A program made the translations under genes and the position numbers. 64,000 nt of DNA from Rhizobium etli 8C-3 (GTDB lineage: Bacteria; Pseudomonadota; Alphaproteobacteria; Rhizobiales; Rhizobiaceae), in the NCBI RefSeq assembly GCF_001908375.1, contig NZ_CP017243.1:372001-436000 (forward strand), written 5' to 3'. The notes under the pieces were generated by a model, which saw nothing but the letters and a program-made list of their open reading frames with translations, searched no databases and was not told the DNA's origin. Positions 1 through 9,577 of the stretch are shown piece by piece (the stretch's first letter is position 1; each line of letters starts with the position of its first letter).

Positions 1-65
1 CAGATCGCAAAAGTATGGGATGTCTCGATAGCATCGATCTTCCTTTCGTTTCGGCCGTGAGCGGT

Positions 66-224
66 TCAAGGTCTTTTGCAATCGGTTTCGTCCTCGACGA
101 GGATTCGCCAAGCTGCTCCTTCAAGGTCGTCGTACTGGCGGCTCGTCAGCGACCAGAGGAACGCCAGGAGACCCATTCCCCCCATCAGCAGTGCGATCGG
201 CATCAGATAGATCAGCATGTTCAT
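66..224 (-). CDS. fixS: FixS, small cbb3 oxidase assembly protein
   Basis: A 52-residue protein starting MNMLIYLMPIALLMGG, with one N-terminal membrane helix (about residues 3-26) followed by the FixS/CcoS signature SRQYDDLEGAAWRILVED. CcoS/FixS proteins are needed to put haem and copper cofactors into cbb3 oxidase, together with the copper ATPase FixI. The start codon overlaps the fixI stop in an ATGA arrangement, so the two are translationally coupled. It is the last gene of fixGHIS on the minus strand. Confidence 0.93.
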   Translation of the reverse strand: MNMLIYLMPIALLMGGMGLLAFLWSLTSRQYDDLEGAAWRILVEDETDCKRP

Positions 225-2503
225 GTGGTTTCAACTTCCGCACGTCCGCCGGCAAGCGGCTCGCTCCGTAGGCCGGGGCGCCTGCCGAAGGCATTTAATC
301 GCAGCGCATTCGTCACGACGATGATCGACGAAGTCGACATGGCCACCGCCGCTATCAGCGGCGTTGCCAGGCCGGCGATTGCGATCGGTACCGCAAGCAC
401 GTTGTAACCGATGGCGAGAGCAAAGTTCTGTCGAATGAGGCTGGCGGATCTTCGCGCAACGGCGATTGCCTCAGGAACGGCATCGAGACGATCGTTGAAG
501 AAGATAAGGTCGGCAGCTTGCCTGCCGACGTCGGATGCGGTTGCGGGCGCCATCGAGACCTGCGCGGCGGCCAGCGCCGGTGCGTCGTTGATCCCGTCGC
601 CGACCATGAGCACACGATAGCCCTCGGCGCCCAGCCTCTGGAGTTCCTCGACCTTCTGTTTCGGCGCCAGGTCGCCCAGAGCTTTGCCGATACCGAGAGC
701 CCGCGCTGTGTTGTCGACGACGGCCTGCCTGTCGCCGGATACTATCAGCGTTTCGATACCGGCTGCAGCGAGCTGGCGGAAAGCCTCGGCGGCGCCCGGA
801 CGAAGCGTGTCGTCAAACAGGAAACGGGCGAGATCGACGCCGTTTTTCGACAGGACCACCTCCGAAAACGGAGTATCGCCCGCGGGCGTGAGCCCGGTTC
901 CGCAGGCAAAGGCCCGGTTGCCGAGCCGATAGAAGTCCGCTCCTTTCCAGGCTTCCAGCCCCCCGCCGGCGATTTCCGTGACCCTGTCGAAGGCGAAGGG
1001 GTAAGAGATGTCTATGTCCCGCACCAGACCCTGGGAAAGCGGATGCCGTGAATGCGCCGCCATTGCGCAAACGATGGCGCTATTGCCCGCGATCGCGTCG
1101 CTTCGGACGAGGCGGGGCCGGCCCATCGTCAGGGTGCCGGTCTTGTCGAAGGCCACCATGTCCGCGTCGGCCAGTCTTTCGAGCGCCGAACCGTCCTTCA
1201 CCACGATGCCCCTGCGGAAAAGTTCGCCGGCGGCGACCACCTGGACCACCGGTACAGCAAGGCCCAATGCGCAGGGGCATGTGATGATCAGCACCGCGAC
1301 CGCGACCAGCATGGCCTGTTTCCAATCGCCCCCAAGCAAGCCCCAGGCGAGAAAGGAAGCCAGCGCCAACAGGTGCACGGCGGGAGAATAAAGTGCTGCG
1401 GCGCGATCGGCGACCCGGCGATAACGAGCCCTGCCGCCCTCGGCCGCTTCCATCAGGCCGATGATCTCGGAAAGAAGCGAATCCCTTGCCACTTTGGTCG
1501 CCCGCAGGACGAGCGAACCGGTCAGGTTCATCGCACCCGAATTCAGCGCGCTGCCTGCGGCGACGGCGACCGTGCTGCTTTCACCGGTGACGATGGAGAG
1601 GTCAACATCGCTCTCGCCGCTGACGATCATGCCATCGACGGGAATGCGTCGGCCGGCGGCAATCGCGATGTTATCCCCGACGGCGATCTCTTCGACCGGG
1701 ATGTAGTGCCGCGACCCGTCCGGCATCATCAGCTGCGCCCCGCGCGGCGCCAGTCTGGCAAGCCCGTTGATCGCGGCGCGGGCTTTTTCCCGCATTACAT
1801 GATCGAGGGTTCTGCCGATCAGCAGGAAGAACAGCAGAGACACCGACGCGTCGAACCAGGCATGTTCGCCATGGTGCATGGTTTCCCATAGGGAGACCGC
1901 ATAGGACAGCGTCACTGCAAGCGAGATCGGAACATCCATGTTGGTGCGCCTACGCTTGAGCCCGCTCCAGGCCGATTTGAAGAAGAAGCGTCCACCATAA
2001 ATCAGCGCCGGCGCCGCGATCATCGCCGAGATCCAGTGAAACATGTCGCGCGTGGCCGCATCGGCGCCCGACCATACCGACACCGAGAGCATCATGATGT
2101 TGGCGGCCGCAAAGCCGGAAACTCCAATCGCCAGCAGTAGCTGGTTCCGGATCCTGTCGGTTTCGGGTGCTGTCGACGTGATGAGATGGGCGCGGTATCC
2201 GGCCAAGGTGATCGCGGCGAGGATTTCGGAGGGATCGGTCGCCTTCGCCTCGATCTCTTCCTGATAGACGCAGGTGACACGCCGGGCGGTGAGATTGACC
2301 CGGGCTTTCCTGACGAACGCAAGCGCCGACAGCGCTTTTTCGAGGGTCAATATGCAGCCGCCACAGTGGACGTCGGGTACGCTGAGGTCGATCTGGCGTA
2401 ACCCTGCCCCGAGCGGGTGGCTTGCAAGGCATACCTCCTCGGCGCTGGCGGATGTCGCGCTGAGGCCGAGAACGCTTTCCGCATCCATCGAGCAGCAGGT
2501 CAT
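221..2503 (-). CDS. fixI: FixI, copper-exporting P1B-type ATPase for cbb3 oxidase
   Basis: 760 residues. It has an N-terminal heavy-metal domain with a CGGC motif (Cys47, Cys50), the phosphatase-loop TGES (306-309), the intramembrane metal-binding CPC (409-411) and the phosphorylation motif DKTGT (453-457), with several membrane helices around them. The FixI/CcoI family supplies copper for the CuB site of the cbb3 oxidase. It overlaps fixS at its 3' end and fixH at its start by 4 bases, which indicates one operon. The length is normal and there is no sign of decay. Confidence 0.96.
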   Translation of the reverse strand: MTCCSMDAESVLGLSATSASAEEVCLASHPLGAGLRQIDLSVPDVHCGGCILTLEKALSALAFVRKARVNLTARRVTCVYQEEIEAKATDPSEILAAITLAGYRAHLITSTAPETDRIRNQLLLAIGVSGFAAANIMMLSVSVWSGADAATRDMFHWISAMIAAPALIYGGRFFFKSAWSGLKRRRTNMDVPISLAVTLSYAVSLWETMHHGEHAWFDASVSLLFFLLIGRTLDHVMREKARAAINGLARLAPRGAQLMMPDGSRHYIPVEEIAVGDNIAIAAGRRIPVDGMIVSGESDVDLSIVTGESSTVAVAAGSALNSGAMNLTGSLVLRATKVARDSLLSEIIGLMEAAEGGRARYRRVADRAAALYSPAVHLLALASFLAWGLLGGDWKQAMLVAVAVLIITCPCALGLAVPVVQVVAAGELFRRGIVVKDGSALERLADADMVAFDKTGTLTMGRPRLVRSDAIAGNSAIVCAMAAHSRHPLSQGLVRDIDISYPFAFDRVTEIAGGGLEAWKGADFYRLGNRAFACGTGLTPAGDTPFSEVVLSKNGVDLARFLFDDTLRPGAAEAFRQLAAAGIETLIVSGDRQAVVDNTARALGIGKALGDLAPKQKVEELQRLGAEGYRVLMVGDGINDAPALAAAQVSMAPATASDVGRQAADLIFFNDRLDAVPEAIAVARRSASLIRQNFALAIGYNVLAVPIAIAGLATPLIAAVAMSTSSIIVVTNALRLNAFGRRPGLRSEPLAGGRAEVETT

Positions 2504-2985
2504 TGGCGGAACTCCGCGGTGTCGAAGCGTTTGGCCTCATGCATGACGACCGCCCCGTTCATTCTCGATATGGCCTCGACGATCCAGTCGCCGGCGACAA
2601 CCTGGTGATCGGCTTCGAACCGCCCTTCGCCCGTCTTCCGGAGCGTCACGCGGAAATCCTCATGATCGCCGACGGGCCGTTTGAAGTTCAGCGTGACATC
2701 ATCGATGATCGCAGGCGTGCCGGCCTTGTCGTGGATGTCGTAACGGATTTGGATGCCCTTAACGACGAGCGCGCCCTCGACGCCGGAGGCGGCCATTGCC
2801 TTCATCGCTGCCGCCCTGGTGTTGAATTCCTGGCTGGCCACATAGGTGTTTTCCACGACGATGCCACTCCAGCTGGACGCAGCATAGAAGGCCATGGTGG
2901 CGTTTACGGCGATCACTACGGCGAAGAATGCCGAGGTGGCAAGCAGCACGTGCAAGCCGGTAAAGCCCTGAGTAGAAGTCTTCAT
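2500..2985 (-). CDS. fixH: FixH, cbb3 oxidase assembly membrane protein
   Basis: 161 residues with one N-terminal membrane helix (about 10-35) followed by a periplasmic beta-rich domain, as in FixH/CcoH. It is needed for stable assembly of the cbb3 oxidase. Its start overlaps the end of fixG and its stop overlaps fixI, so fixGHIS is a compact, translationally coupled operon. Identity rests on the family-like sequence (for example the TGLHVLLATSAFFAVV helix) and on fixed gene order. Confidence 0.93.
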   Translation of the reverse strand: MKTSTQGFTGLHVLLATSAFFAVVIAVNATMAFYAASSWSGIVVENTYVASQEFNTRAAAMKAMAASGVEGALVVKGIQIRYDIHDKAGTPAIIDDVTLNFKRPVGDHEDFRVTLRKTGEGRFEADHQVVAGDWIVEAISRMNGAVVMHEAKRFDTAEFRQ

Positions 2986-4556
2986 TTCACGTCTCCCGGC
3001 GCGTTGAACGCGGCGCGATAGCTCGCCCGGTCGGCTTGACCTGCGTCTTGACCTATATCTTCGATGACGAAGAGGAATTCGTTGATCTCTGCCCCGTCTG
3101 GGGCGCGCGTGACGAAGACCTTGAGCGTCGTGGCCGCGTCGGGTTCGACGTGAGCGGTGAAGCTGCGGGCATCCTGCCTGCCGAACTCGGGAATGCGCAT
3201 TGTGCCCCCCTCCAGCCCGACGAGGGTGATGGTCACGTCCCGCGGCTTCGGCACCATGTTGAGGACATGCAGCGTGTAGCCGTTTCGGATGGAGCCGTCG
3301 CTTTCCAGAACATATTGAGGGTTCCGGTCGTGGATAACGTTGAGCCTGAGCCGATCGCGTAAGGCGAGATGGACGACCATGGCGACGCCGATCGATGCCC
3401 AGACGACACCGTAGAAGACAATTCTTCGGCGGAAGATGATGCGCCAGTCGAAATTCCGGACAGCTGGCATGAAGCTTCCGTCGTCGTTTCGGACATTGGA
3501 GGGCTGGATGGCTGTCCGTCCTCCGTCAGTAGCAAGCGACATGTTGCTCGAATATTCCTTGAGCGTCGCATAGGCGATCAGGCCGTGTGGCTTCCCGAGC
3601 TTGTCCATGACGCCGCCACAGGCGTCGATGCAGAGGGCGCATGTGATGCATTCCATCTGCTGGCCGTCGCGGATGTCGATCCCCATCGGGCAGACGGCGA
3701 CGCAGGCATTGCAGTCCACGCAATCGCCCACCGGCAGACCCTGAGCCTTCTTGCCATGGCGCGACCGCTGCTCGCCCCGCCAGTCGTTGTAGGTGACAAC
3801 AAGCGAATTCTCATCCAGCATCGCGCCCTGAATGCGCGGCCACGGACACATATAGGTGCATGTCTGTTCGCGCATGAGGCCGCCAAGCACATAGGTCGTC
3901 GCGGTCAGGGTGGCGATCGTGGCATACGCAGCGGCAGGAGCGCTGCCGTCAAACAGTGAAGCCGCCAGGCTCGGCGCGTCGGCAAAATAGAAGATCCATG
4001 CTCCGCCCGTGGCGACGGCGATCAGCAACCAGATCGCGTGCTTGATCACCCGCTTCCTGAGCTTGTCGAAAGTGAAGGGGTCGGCATCGAGCTTCATCCG
4101 AGCGTTTCGGTCGCCTTCGACGGCGCGTTCGACGACGATAAAGAGATCGACCCAGACGGTCTGCGGACAGGCATAGCCACACCAGGCGCGGCCGACAGCG
4201 GCGGTGAGGAGAAAGAGGCCGAAGCCCGCCATGACGAGCAGGCCCGCCACATAGTAGAATTCCTGCGGCCAGATCTCGATGAAGAAAAAGAAGAAGCGCC
4301 GCGAGGCGAGGTCGACGAGGATTGCCTGATTGGGCGCATAGGGACCGCGGTCCCAGCGAATCCACGGCGCGAGGTAATATGTGCCAAGCGTGAGCAGCAT
4401 CAAGACCCATTTGAACCGGCGAAAGGGCCCTTCGGCTCGTTTCGGAAAGATCTTCTTGCGCGGCGCATAGAGAGACTGGCGGTTGCGCCGGGCGTTGACG
4501 GGTTCGACGCGAACGTGGTCAATGTCATTTAGATTAGGGCGGGTATAGAGATTCAT
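2982..4556 (-). CDS. fixG: FixG, membrane iron-sulfur protein for cbb3 oxidase assembly
   Basis: 524 residues when started at the ATG at 4556 (MNLYTRPNLND), the usual FixG/CcoG length. The reading frame stays open to 4943, but that stretch contains a terminator and an FNR box, so the long start is rejected. Several membrane helices precede a ferredoxin-like domain with two cysteine clusters (CVDCNACVAVCP and CITCALCIDAC). CcoG proteins act as copper reductases or assembly factors for cbb3 oxidase. It is the first gene of fixGHIS, directly behind an FNR-type box. Confidence 0.95.
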   Translation of the reverse strand: MNLYTRPNLNDIDHVRVEPVNARRNRQSLYAPRKKIFPKRAEGPFRRFKWVLMLLTLGTYYLAPWIRWDRGPYAPNQAILVDLASRRFFFFFIEIWPQEFYYVAGLLVMAGFGLFLLTAAVGRAWCGYACPQTVWVDLFIVVERAVEGDRNARMKLDADPFTFDKLRKRVIKHAIWLLIAVATGGAWIFYFADAPSLAASLFDGSAPAAAYATIATLTATTYVLGGLMREQTCTYMCPWPRIQGAMLDENSLVVTYNDWRGEQRSRHGKKAQGLPVGDCVDCNACVAVCPMGIDIRDGQQMECITCALCIDACGGVMDKLGKPHGLIAYATLKEYSSNMSLATDGGRTAIQPSNVRNDDGSFMPAVRNFDWRIIFRRRIVFYGVVWASIGVAMVVHLALRDRLRLNVIHDRNPQYVLESDGSIRNGYTLHVLNMVPKPRDVTITLVGLEGGTMRIPEFGRQDARSFTAHVEPDAATTLKVFVTRAPDGAEINEFLFVIEDIGQDAGQADRASYRAAFNAPGDVK

Positions 4557-4608
4557 AGGACCTGTCCGATTTTCACCACTCTTTTCCCAGCCGTGGCGGA
4601 TCCGTTCC

Positions 4609-4622
4609 TTGATGCAGATCAA
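4609..4622 (-). promoter_or_regulatory. FNR/FixK box in front of fixG
   Basis: TTGATGCAGATCAA is a perfect TTGAT-N4-ATCAA anaerobox 53 bases upstream of the fixG start. It lies after a terminator, so fixGHIS probably has its own microaerobic promoter. Confidence 0.85.
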
Positions 4623-4645
4623 GAACGACCGTGCAGAAGCGAAAA

Positions 4646-4673
4646 GGCCACGCCCCAGAGTAAGGGCGTGGCC
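4646..4673 (-). terminator. Rho-independent terminator after fixNOQP
   Basis: A perfect 10-base inverted repeat (GGCCACGCCC / GGGCGTGGCC) with an 8-base loop is followed, in the minus direction, by TTTTCGC. It separates fixNOQP plus the small ORF from the fixG promoter. Confidence 0.8.
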
Positions 4674-4723
4674 GGAGGACAGCGGCGGAGAAACCGCTGG
4701 GACGTCCTCCACAGGAGCTGAAA

Positions 4724-4909
4724 CTATCGGCTCGTCTGCTTGTGGTCTTTGAGGCAGATCAAACTCACCATCGAATTGCCGATTTTTGCCGGGTCGTCCT
4801 GCTCCGAAGACGCAGGCATCTGTTGGGCGCGGGCTGAGACACGCGATCGGATAACAGCACGCGGCGCGCCGTAGAGAGGGAGGATCGGATTGCGGTCGTG
4901 GGCTGTCAT
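4724..4909 (-). CDS. Small conserved-looking protein between fixP and fixG
   Basis: 61 residues beginning MTAHDRNPILPLYGAPRAV, with no membrane helix or known domain seen. A GGAG ribosome site lies 7 bases before the ATG, and the gene starts 12 bases after the fixP stop, so it is probably the last gene of fixNOQP. The terminator at 4646-4673 follows it. Function is unknown; coding status is inferred from the ribosome site and position. A weak FNR-like site (TTGAG-N4-ATCAA, 4749-4762) lies inside it and may be chance. Confidence 0.5.
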   Translation of the reverse strand: MTAHDRNPILPLYGAPRAVIRSRVSARAQQMPASSEQDDPAKIGNSMVSLICLKDHKQTSR

Positions 4910-4920
4910 GTCTTTTCTCC

Positions 4921-5784
4921 TTACGTGCCGCCGCCGAGCGCATGAACGAAAATAGTAAGCTCGTTTACCGTTGTGTCCCCCAGGCGCGCTGCCCAGGCAG
5001 GCATTACGCCATGTTTGGGAGAGGCAACCTGACGAAGGATGGCGTCTTCACCCCGCGACTTCAGCCAGATTGCGTCGGCGAGATCCGGCGCACCCATTTC
5101 CACCTTTCCTTTGGCGTCCTCGCCGTGACATGGGGCGCAATTGTCGAAGAAAACCTGTTTTCCGGCCGCCGCCAGACCGACATCCGAGGGCGTATTGGTC
5201 AGCCCCCAGACAAAGGCGGCGACCTGCTTCATCTGGATGGGCTCCAGAACACCGGCAAAGGGCGGCATTTCGGAGGAATGGCTATCCGTATCGCCGTCGA
5301 AGCGGATGCCATGAGAGATCGTGGCCTGGATGGCATTCAGATCCCCGCCCCACAGCCAGTCGTCGTCGTTGAGATTCGGAAACCCCGGACCGCCGCTCGC
5401 TCCCGATCCATGGCAGGGCGCGCAGTTCACCTTGAAAGCGGATGCGCCGCCAGCGATCGCGAATTTACGAAGAGCAGGATCCGCGTCGATCTCCTCCACT
5501 GTCTTGGCAGCGATCAGGTCATGGAACTCCGTCTGCGATGACTTAGCGAGATTGAGGTCCTGCTGCAGCTCGGCGCGCGTTGAATAACCGAGATAGCCGT
5601 TAGTGGCGGAAGTGATCATCGGGATGGCCGGGTAAGCGATGGCGTAGCCGATCGCCCAGAGGATCGTCACGTAGAAGGTCCAGATCCACCAGCGCGGCAT
5701 GGGATTGTTGAGCTCTTGGATGCCGTCCCATTCATGACCCGTCGTTTCGACGCCGCTCAGTTCATCGATATGCTTTTGCGACAT
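4921..5784 (-). CDS. fixP: FixP, dihaem cytochrome c subunit of cbb3 oxidase
   Basis: 287 residues. It has one N-terminal membrane helix (about 32-55) and two class I c-type haem motifs, CAPCHGSG and CAPCHGED, each followed by a downstream Met ligand region (SSEMPPF, HGVMPAW). FixP/CcoP passes electrons to the FixO/FixN core on the periplasmic face. The FixP N-terminus (MSQKHIDELSGVETTGHEWD) is typical. It follows fixQ immediately. Confidence 0.96.
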   Translation of the reverse strand: MSQKHIDELSGVETTGHEWDGIQELNNPMPRWWIWTFYVTILWAIGYAIAYPAIPMITSATNGYLGYSTRAELQQDLNLAKSSQTEFHDLIAAKTVEEIDADPALRKFAIAGGASAFKVNCAPCHGSGASGGPGFPNLNDDDWLWGGDLNAIQATISHGIRFDGDTDSHSSEMPPFAGVLEPIQMKQVAAFVWGLTNTPSDVGLAAAGKQVFFDNCAPCHGEDAKGKVEMGAPDLADAIWLKSRGEDAILRQVASPKHGVMPAWAARLGDTTVNELTIFVHALGGGT

Positions 5785-5785
5785 C

Positions 5786-5938
5786 TCAATCGTCCTTCAA
5801 GGGAATATCGGCGGCATCTTTGGCCGTCTGCTTGCTACCTGGGCGAAGGGTGAGCATGACCGCGCCGACGAAGAATGCGGCCATTGCCAGGAGGCCCCAG
5901 CTGTCGGAGAAGTGTCTCATTGCAGTGTAAGTTTCCAT
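5786..5938 (-). CDS. fixQ: FixQ, small cbb3 oxidase subunit
   Basis: 50 residues with a single membrane helix (about 13-32) and a short charged tail ending in KDD. FixQ/CcoQ is a small stabilising subunit of the cbb3 complex. The ATG at 5938 follows GAGGTG at good spacing, and the stop lies just before the fixP ATG. Its place between fixO and fixP is the family-standard order. Confidence 0.92.
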   Translation of the reverse strand: METYTAMRHFSDSWGLLAMAAFFVGAVMLTLRPGSKQTAKDAADIPLKDD

Positions 5939-5946
5939 GGATCACC

Positions 5947-6681
5947 TCACCGGTAGCCGGTCGCGTCGTCATAGGTCGAGAAATTAACCAGCGTTCCGAG
6001 CATCTGCAGGTAGGACACCAGCGCGTCCATCTCGGTCAGCCGGGTTGGATCGCCGTCGAGATCGCCGACATTCGCATTTGGGTAGCGCTTGAGTAGAGCC
6101 GCCGTGTCCGCGTTCGGATCGGCCTGGGCTCTCATGTCGGCCTCGGCATTCGCCAGCATGTCGTCGCTGTAAGGCACGCCCACGTCCTCATTGGCCTTGA
6201 GGTCCTCTCCGATACTCCTGACCGTCACCTCCTTCTCTTCGAGGAAGGCGTAGCTCGGCATGATTGATTCCGGCACCACGGCCCGCGGATTTGCGAGATG
6301 CTGGACGTGCCATTCGTTCGAGTAACGCCCCCCGACGCGGGCCAGATCGGGCCCTGTCCGCTTGGATCCCCATTGGAACGGGTGGTCGTACATCGATTCC
6401 GCGGCGAGCGAATAATGGCCGTAACGTTCGACCTCATCACGGAACGGCCGGATCATCTGGCTGTGGCAGAGATAGCAGCCTTCACGGATGTAGATGTTCC
6501 GTCCGGCGAGCTCTAGCGGCGTGTAGGGCCGCATGCCTTCCACTTTTTCGATCGTGTTCTGCAGGTAGAACAGCGGTGCGATTTCAACGATGCCGCCAAT
6601 GCTGACGACCAGCAGCGAGCCGACCAGAAGAAGCGTCGCGTTCTTCTCGAGGGTCTTATGTTTATCAAGTAACGATGCCAT
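5947..6681 (-). CDS. fixO: FixO, monohaem cytochrome c subunit of cbb3 oxidase
   Basis: 244 residues. It has an N-terminal membrane anchor (about 15-38) and the c-haem motif [12 protein letters not shown], with a distal Met region ([10 protein letters not shown]). FixO/CcoO relays electrons to FixN. It lies 8 bases after fixN and the same distance before fixQ, as expected for fixNOQP. Confidence 0.96.
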   Translation of the reverse strand: MASLLDKHKTLEKNATLLLVGSLLVVSIGGIVEIAPLFYLQNTIEKVEGMRPYTPLELAGRNIYIREGCYLCHSQMIRPFRDEVERYGHYSLAAESMYDHPFQWGSKRTGPDLARVGGRYSNEWHVQHLANPRAVVPESIMPSYAFLEEKEVTVRSIGEDLKANEDVGVPYSDDMLANAEADMRAQADPNADTAALLKRYPNANVGDLDGDPTRLTEMDALVSYLQMLGTLVNFSTYDDATGYR

Positions 6682-6689
6682 GTCTCACC

Positions 6690-8312
6690 TCACTCGGCAG
6701 GCTGTGCCTGGGGCACCAAACTGGTCGGGATTGGCGCTTCGTCGCGCAGGTGGCCGCGGATCGTCATGAACACGTTCCAGGCCATGACGAGGCCACCCGC
6801 TAGGTAGAGTGCTCCGCCGACGGCACGCAGCACGTAATAGGGGATCATCGCCGCGACCGTTTCAGCGAAGGAATAGACGAGGAAGCCCTGGGAATTGTAT
6901 TCTCGCCACATCAGCCCCTGCTGGATGCCCGCGACCCAGAGCACCGCGGCGTAGATCACGATCCCGAGCGTCGCGAGCCAGAAGTGCCAGTTGACCATCC
7001 GCAGGCTGTAGAGGCGCTCGCGCCCCCACAGTTTCGGCGTCAGGTAGTATATCGCCCCGAAGGTGATCATACCCACCCAGCCAAGTGCTCCGGAATGCAC
7101 GTGACCGATCGTCCATTCGGTATAGTGGCTGAGCGAATTGACAGCCTTTATCGACATCATCGGGCCTTCGAAGGTCGACATCCCATAAAATGCGATGGCG
7201 ACGATCATCATCCGGATGATCGGGTCGGTGCGAATTTTGTCCCAGGCGCCCGAAAGGGTCATCAAACCGTTGATCATGCCGCCCCAGGAGGGCATCCAGA
7301 GCATGACGGAGAAGACCATTCCGAGCGTCTGCGCCCAGTCAGGCAGCGCCGTGTAATGCAGATGATGCGGGCCGGCCCAGATATACATGAAGATCAGGGC
7401 CCAGAAGTGGATGATCGACAGCCGGTAGGAATAAACCGGCCGGTTGGCCTGCTTCGGCACAAAATAGTACATCATCCCCAGGAAGCCGGCGGTGAGGAAG
7501 AAGCCGACGGCGTTGTGGCCGTACCACCATTGGGTGAGTGCATCCTGGACGCCGGAGAAGAGAGAATAGCTCTTGGAGCCGAGGAACGACGCCGGAACAG
7601 CGAGGTTGTTGACCACATGCAGCATCGCAATGGTGACTATGAAGCTGAGATAGAACCAGTTTGCCACGTAGATATGCGGCTCTTTGCGCTTCAGGATCGT
7701 TCCGAGATAGACGGCCAGATAGGCGACCCAGACGATGGTAAGCCACAGGTCGACGTACCATTCGGGCTCGGCATATTCGCGCGACTGATTGATGCCGATC
7801 ACGTAGCCGGTCGCAGCCATCACGATGAACAGCTGGTAGCCCCAGAAGACGAACCAGGCGAGTGTTCCTCCGAAGAGACGCGCGCGACAGGTGCGTTGCA
7901 CCACATAGAAGGATGTCATGATCAGCGCGTTGCCGCCGAAGGCGAAGATCACCGCCGATGTGTGAACCGGCCGCAATCTTCCGAAATTCCAATAGGGCGC
8001 GATGTTGAGGTCGGGAAAGGCGAGCTGCAGCGCGATGATCACGCCGACGAGGAAGCCGACGACGCCCCAGAACACCGTAGCGATCAGGCCGTAGCGGATT
8101 ACCTCGTCGCAATAGCCCGTAAGCTCTGTTTTGCGCTGTTGGCCCGTCGGCGAAAACTCTGCGTTTCTGACAAGCAGCAGCGTTCCCGCAACCAGGCAGA
8201 GGCAAAGTATACCCATATGGACTGCAAACAGATGATCGTGCGCGAATGCGGCCGCGAGCAGCGCCAGAAACGCTGCGACCGCGATCACCATCGTTTCTGT
8301 CGTGTAATTCAT
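6690..8312 (-). CDS. fixN: FixN, catalytic subunit I of cbb3 oxidase
   Basis: 540 residues and about 12 membrane helices, with the haem-copper oxidase signature regions (histidine-rich [11 protein letters not shown] and [13 protein letters not shown], and [11 protein letters not shown]). This is the high-affinity oxygen-reducing subunit that lets bacteroids respire in nodules. It is the first gene of fixNOQP, with a perfect FNR/FixK box 89 bases upstream of the ATG. The gene is intact. Confidence 0.97.
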   Translation of the reverse strand: MNYTTETMVIAVAAFLALLAAAFAHDHLFAVHMGILCLCLVAGTLLLVRNAEFSPTGQQRKTELTGYCDEVIRYGLIATVFWGVVGFLVGVIIALQLAFPDLNIAPYWNFGRLRPVHTSAVIFAFGGNALIMTSFYVVQRTCRARLFGGTLAWFVFWGYQLFIVMAATGYVIGINQSREYAEPEWYVDLWLTIVWVAYLAVYLGTILKRKEPHIYVANWFYLSFIVTIAMLHVVNNLAVPASFLGSKSYSLFSGVQDALTQWWYGHNAVGFFLTAGFLGMMYYFVPKQANRPVYSYRLSIIHFWALIFMYIWAGPHHLHYTALPDWAQTLGMVFSVMLWMPSWGGMINGLMTLSGAWDKIRTDPIIRMMIVAIAFYGMSTFEGPMMSIKAVNSLSHYTEWTIGHVHSGALGWVGMITFGAIYYLTPKLWGRERLYSLRMVNWHFWLATLGIVIYAAVLWVAGIQQGLMWREYNSQGFLVYSFAETVAAMIPYYVLRAVGGALYLAGGLVMAWNVFMTIRGHLRDEAPIPTSLVPQAQPAE

Positions 8313-8400
8313 GATGTCGTCTCCAGTGCGCAGACGACCGCCTCGCGGCCGGCTTTCTCGGATTTCGAGGCAGGACTGTCACGAAGACGGGAACGGCTCC

Positions 8401-8414
8401 TTGATCTACATCAA
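8401..8414 (-). promoter_or_regulatory. FNR/FixK box in front of fixN
   Basis: TTGATCTACATCAA is a perfect anaerobox between fixN and the divergent broken FixK-like regulator. It probably drives fixNOQP under low oxygen. Confidence 0.88.
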
Positions 8415-8544
8415 CAAGCGGACTGGAAGCGGTGGACGAACCGACGTTGTTACACTCTGTTGCAAACTTCCCCCTTTGGCACCGCCCGCTTACTCCCGTG
8501 TGACGCAGCTGCTTTCTACCGCACCCACTGCCACAAGGGGCGAT

Positions 8545-9262
8545 GAAGATGCTGTGCAGAACAACCACGCGTTCGACAATGGCGCGAAGGGGCGCGAAGC
8601 CATACATGCCGGCCAATCCCTCTCTTCGCTGTTCGTAGGCTCGGCGGCCGAGGCCGTCGCAGCCGGTAAGGCGATTTGGTGGGAGGGTGATAAGCAACCA
8701 TCTTGTCCAGGTGGAAGAAGGTGTCGTGCGCCTGCTTCGTATCATCGGCGAAAGATCGTCGGGTGATAATCGCTCTTCAATTCGCCGGCGATCTCAACGG
8801 CGCGTCGCTGCAAAACGATTTCCTATTTACGGCTGAGGCCGTCACGAAATGCAAGATCCGCCGGATATCGCACATGAGTTTCCACGGGGAAGTCGCTCGG
8901 TCTAATGCGCTCGCTCGACCTAGCTCTCGTTGCTCTGGCAGGAGGCGGCCGCTTCGCATGAACAGATGGTGCTGTTGCCGAAGAAGAACGCCGAGGAGCG
9001 CCCCTGCAGCTTCATCGTGAAGCTTGCATTCCGGCGCAACCCGCGTCCGCCAAGGTCCGTTGCGCGTTTCCATGAATCGTCAAGACATTGCGGATCATCT
9101 CGGCCTGACCATTGAGACCCTGGCCCACACCGTTACGAAACTTGCGTCGCGCAACATCGTTATTCCCGAGGGCAGGCACGACCTGCGGAACGTCAATCTT
9201 GCCCGCTGGTACGGTTATCGGGCGACACTGATGATTTTTCCGAGGATTTCTGTCAGAGGGTA
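8545..9262 (+). pseudogene. Broken FixK/FnrN-family regulator
   Basis: Pieces of a CRP/FNR regulator lie in order on the plus strand but in shifting frames. They are GREAIHAGQSLSSLFVG...AVAAGKAIWWEGD (about 8590-8690), VEEGVVRLLRIIGE, FAGDLNGASLQNDFLFTAEAV (about 8780-8840), EQMVLLPKKNAEERPCSF, and a helix-turn-helix [21 protein letters not shown] near 9072-9140. At least three frameshifts are needed to join them, so it cannot make a normal protein. It is divergent from fixN, where fixK sits in related plasmids. FixK versus FnrN cannot be settled because the N-terminal cysteine region is damaged. Confidence 0.8.
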
Positions 9263-9491
9263 AACCTCAACACACGCGACAAGCCGCGGGATCGACATTC
9301 ATGCCCTCCGCGAACTTCTCGACGCGATATGAGCTCAGTCACGGCAATCCTAAGCTGTTCAGCAGCGCCGACGTTCGCCGAGCGTGCTTGTCCTTCGGTG
9401 ATTCCTACATCGCTTGCAGGCTGCCATGTCCCTCGCAAGGGCGCTGGGCAAGCAGGCAAAAATTGGGACCTTCTGCCTTTTTTCCCCGAAT

Positions 9492-9505
9492 TTGACGGGC
9501 GTCAA
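9492..9505 (+). promoter_or_regulatory. FNR-type box in front of pseudoazurin
   Basis: TTGACGGGCGTCAA is a perfect palindrome of the FNR/NNR type (TTGAC-N4-GTCAA), 72 bases before the azu start. Confidence 0.6.
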
Positions 9506-9577
9506 AGAGCCCAATTCCGGCATCTGCTAAGACACATTCATGAGGCTGATTGGGTCTCGCAGAAAAGGAGCTTGCAA

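Noticed and set aside
1052..1891. Long plus-strand frame inside fixI
   Set aside because: It is opposite to fixI, has no domain and reflects high-GC codon use of the real gene.
4557..4943. N-terminal extension of fixG to 4943
   Set aside because: It would cover a terminator hairpin and an FNR box, and the ATG at 4556 gives the standard 524-residue FixG.
6984..8546. 520-codon plus-strand frame opposite fixN
   Set aside because: FixN is unmistakable on the minus strand; the opposite frame has no recognisable protein features.
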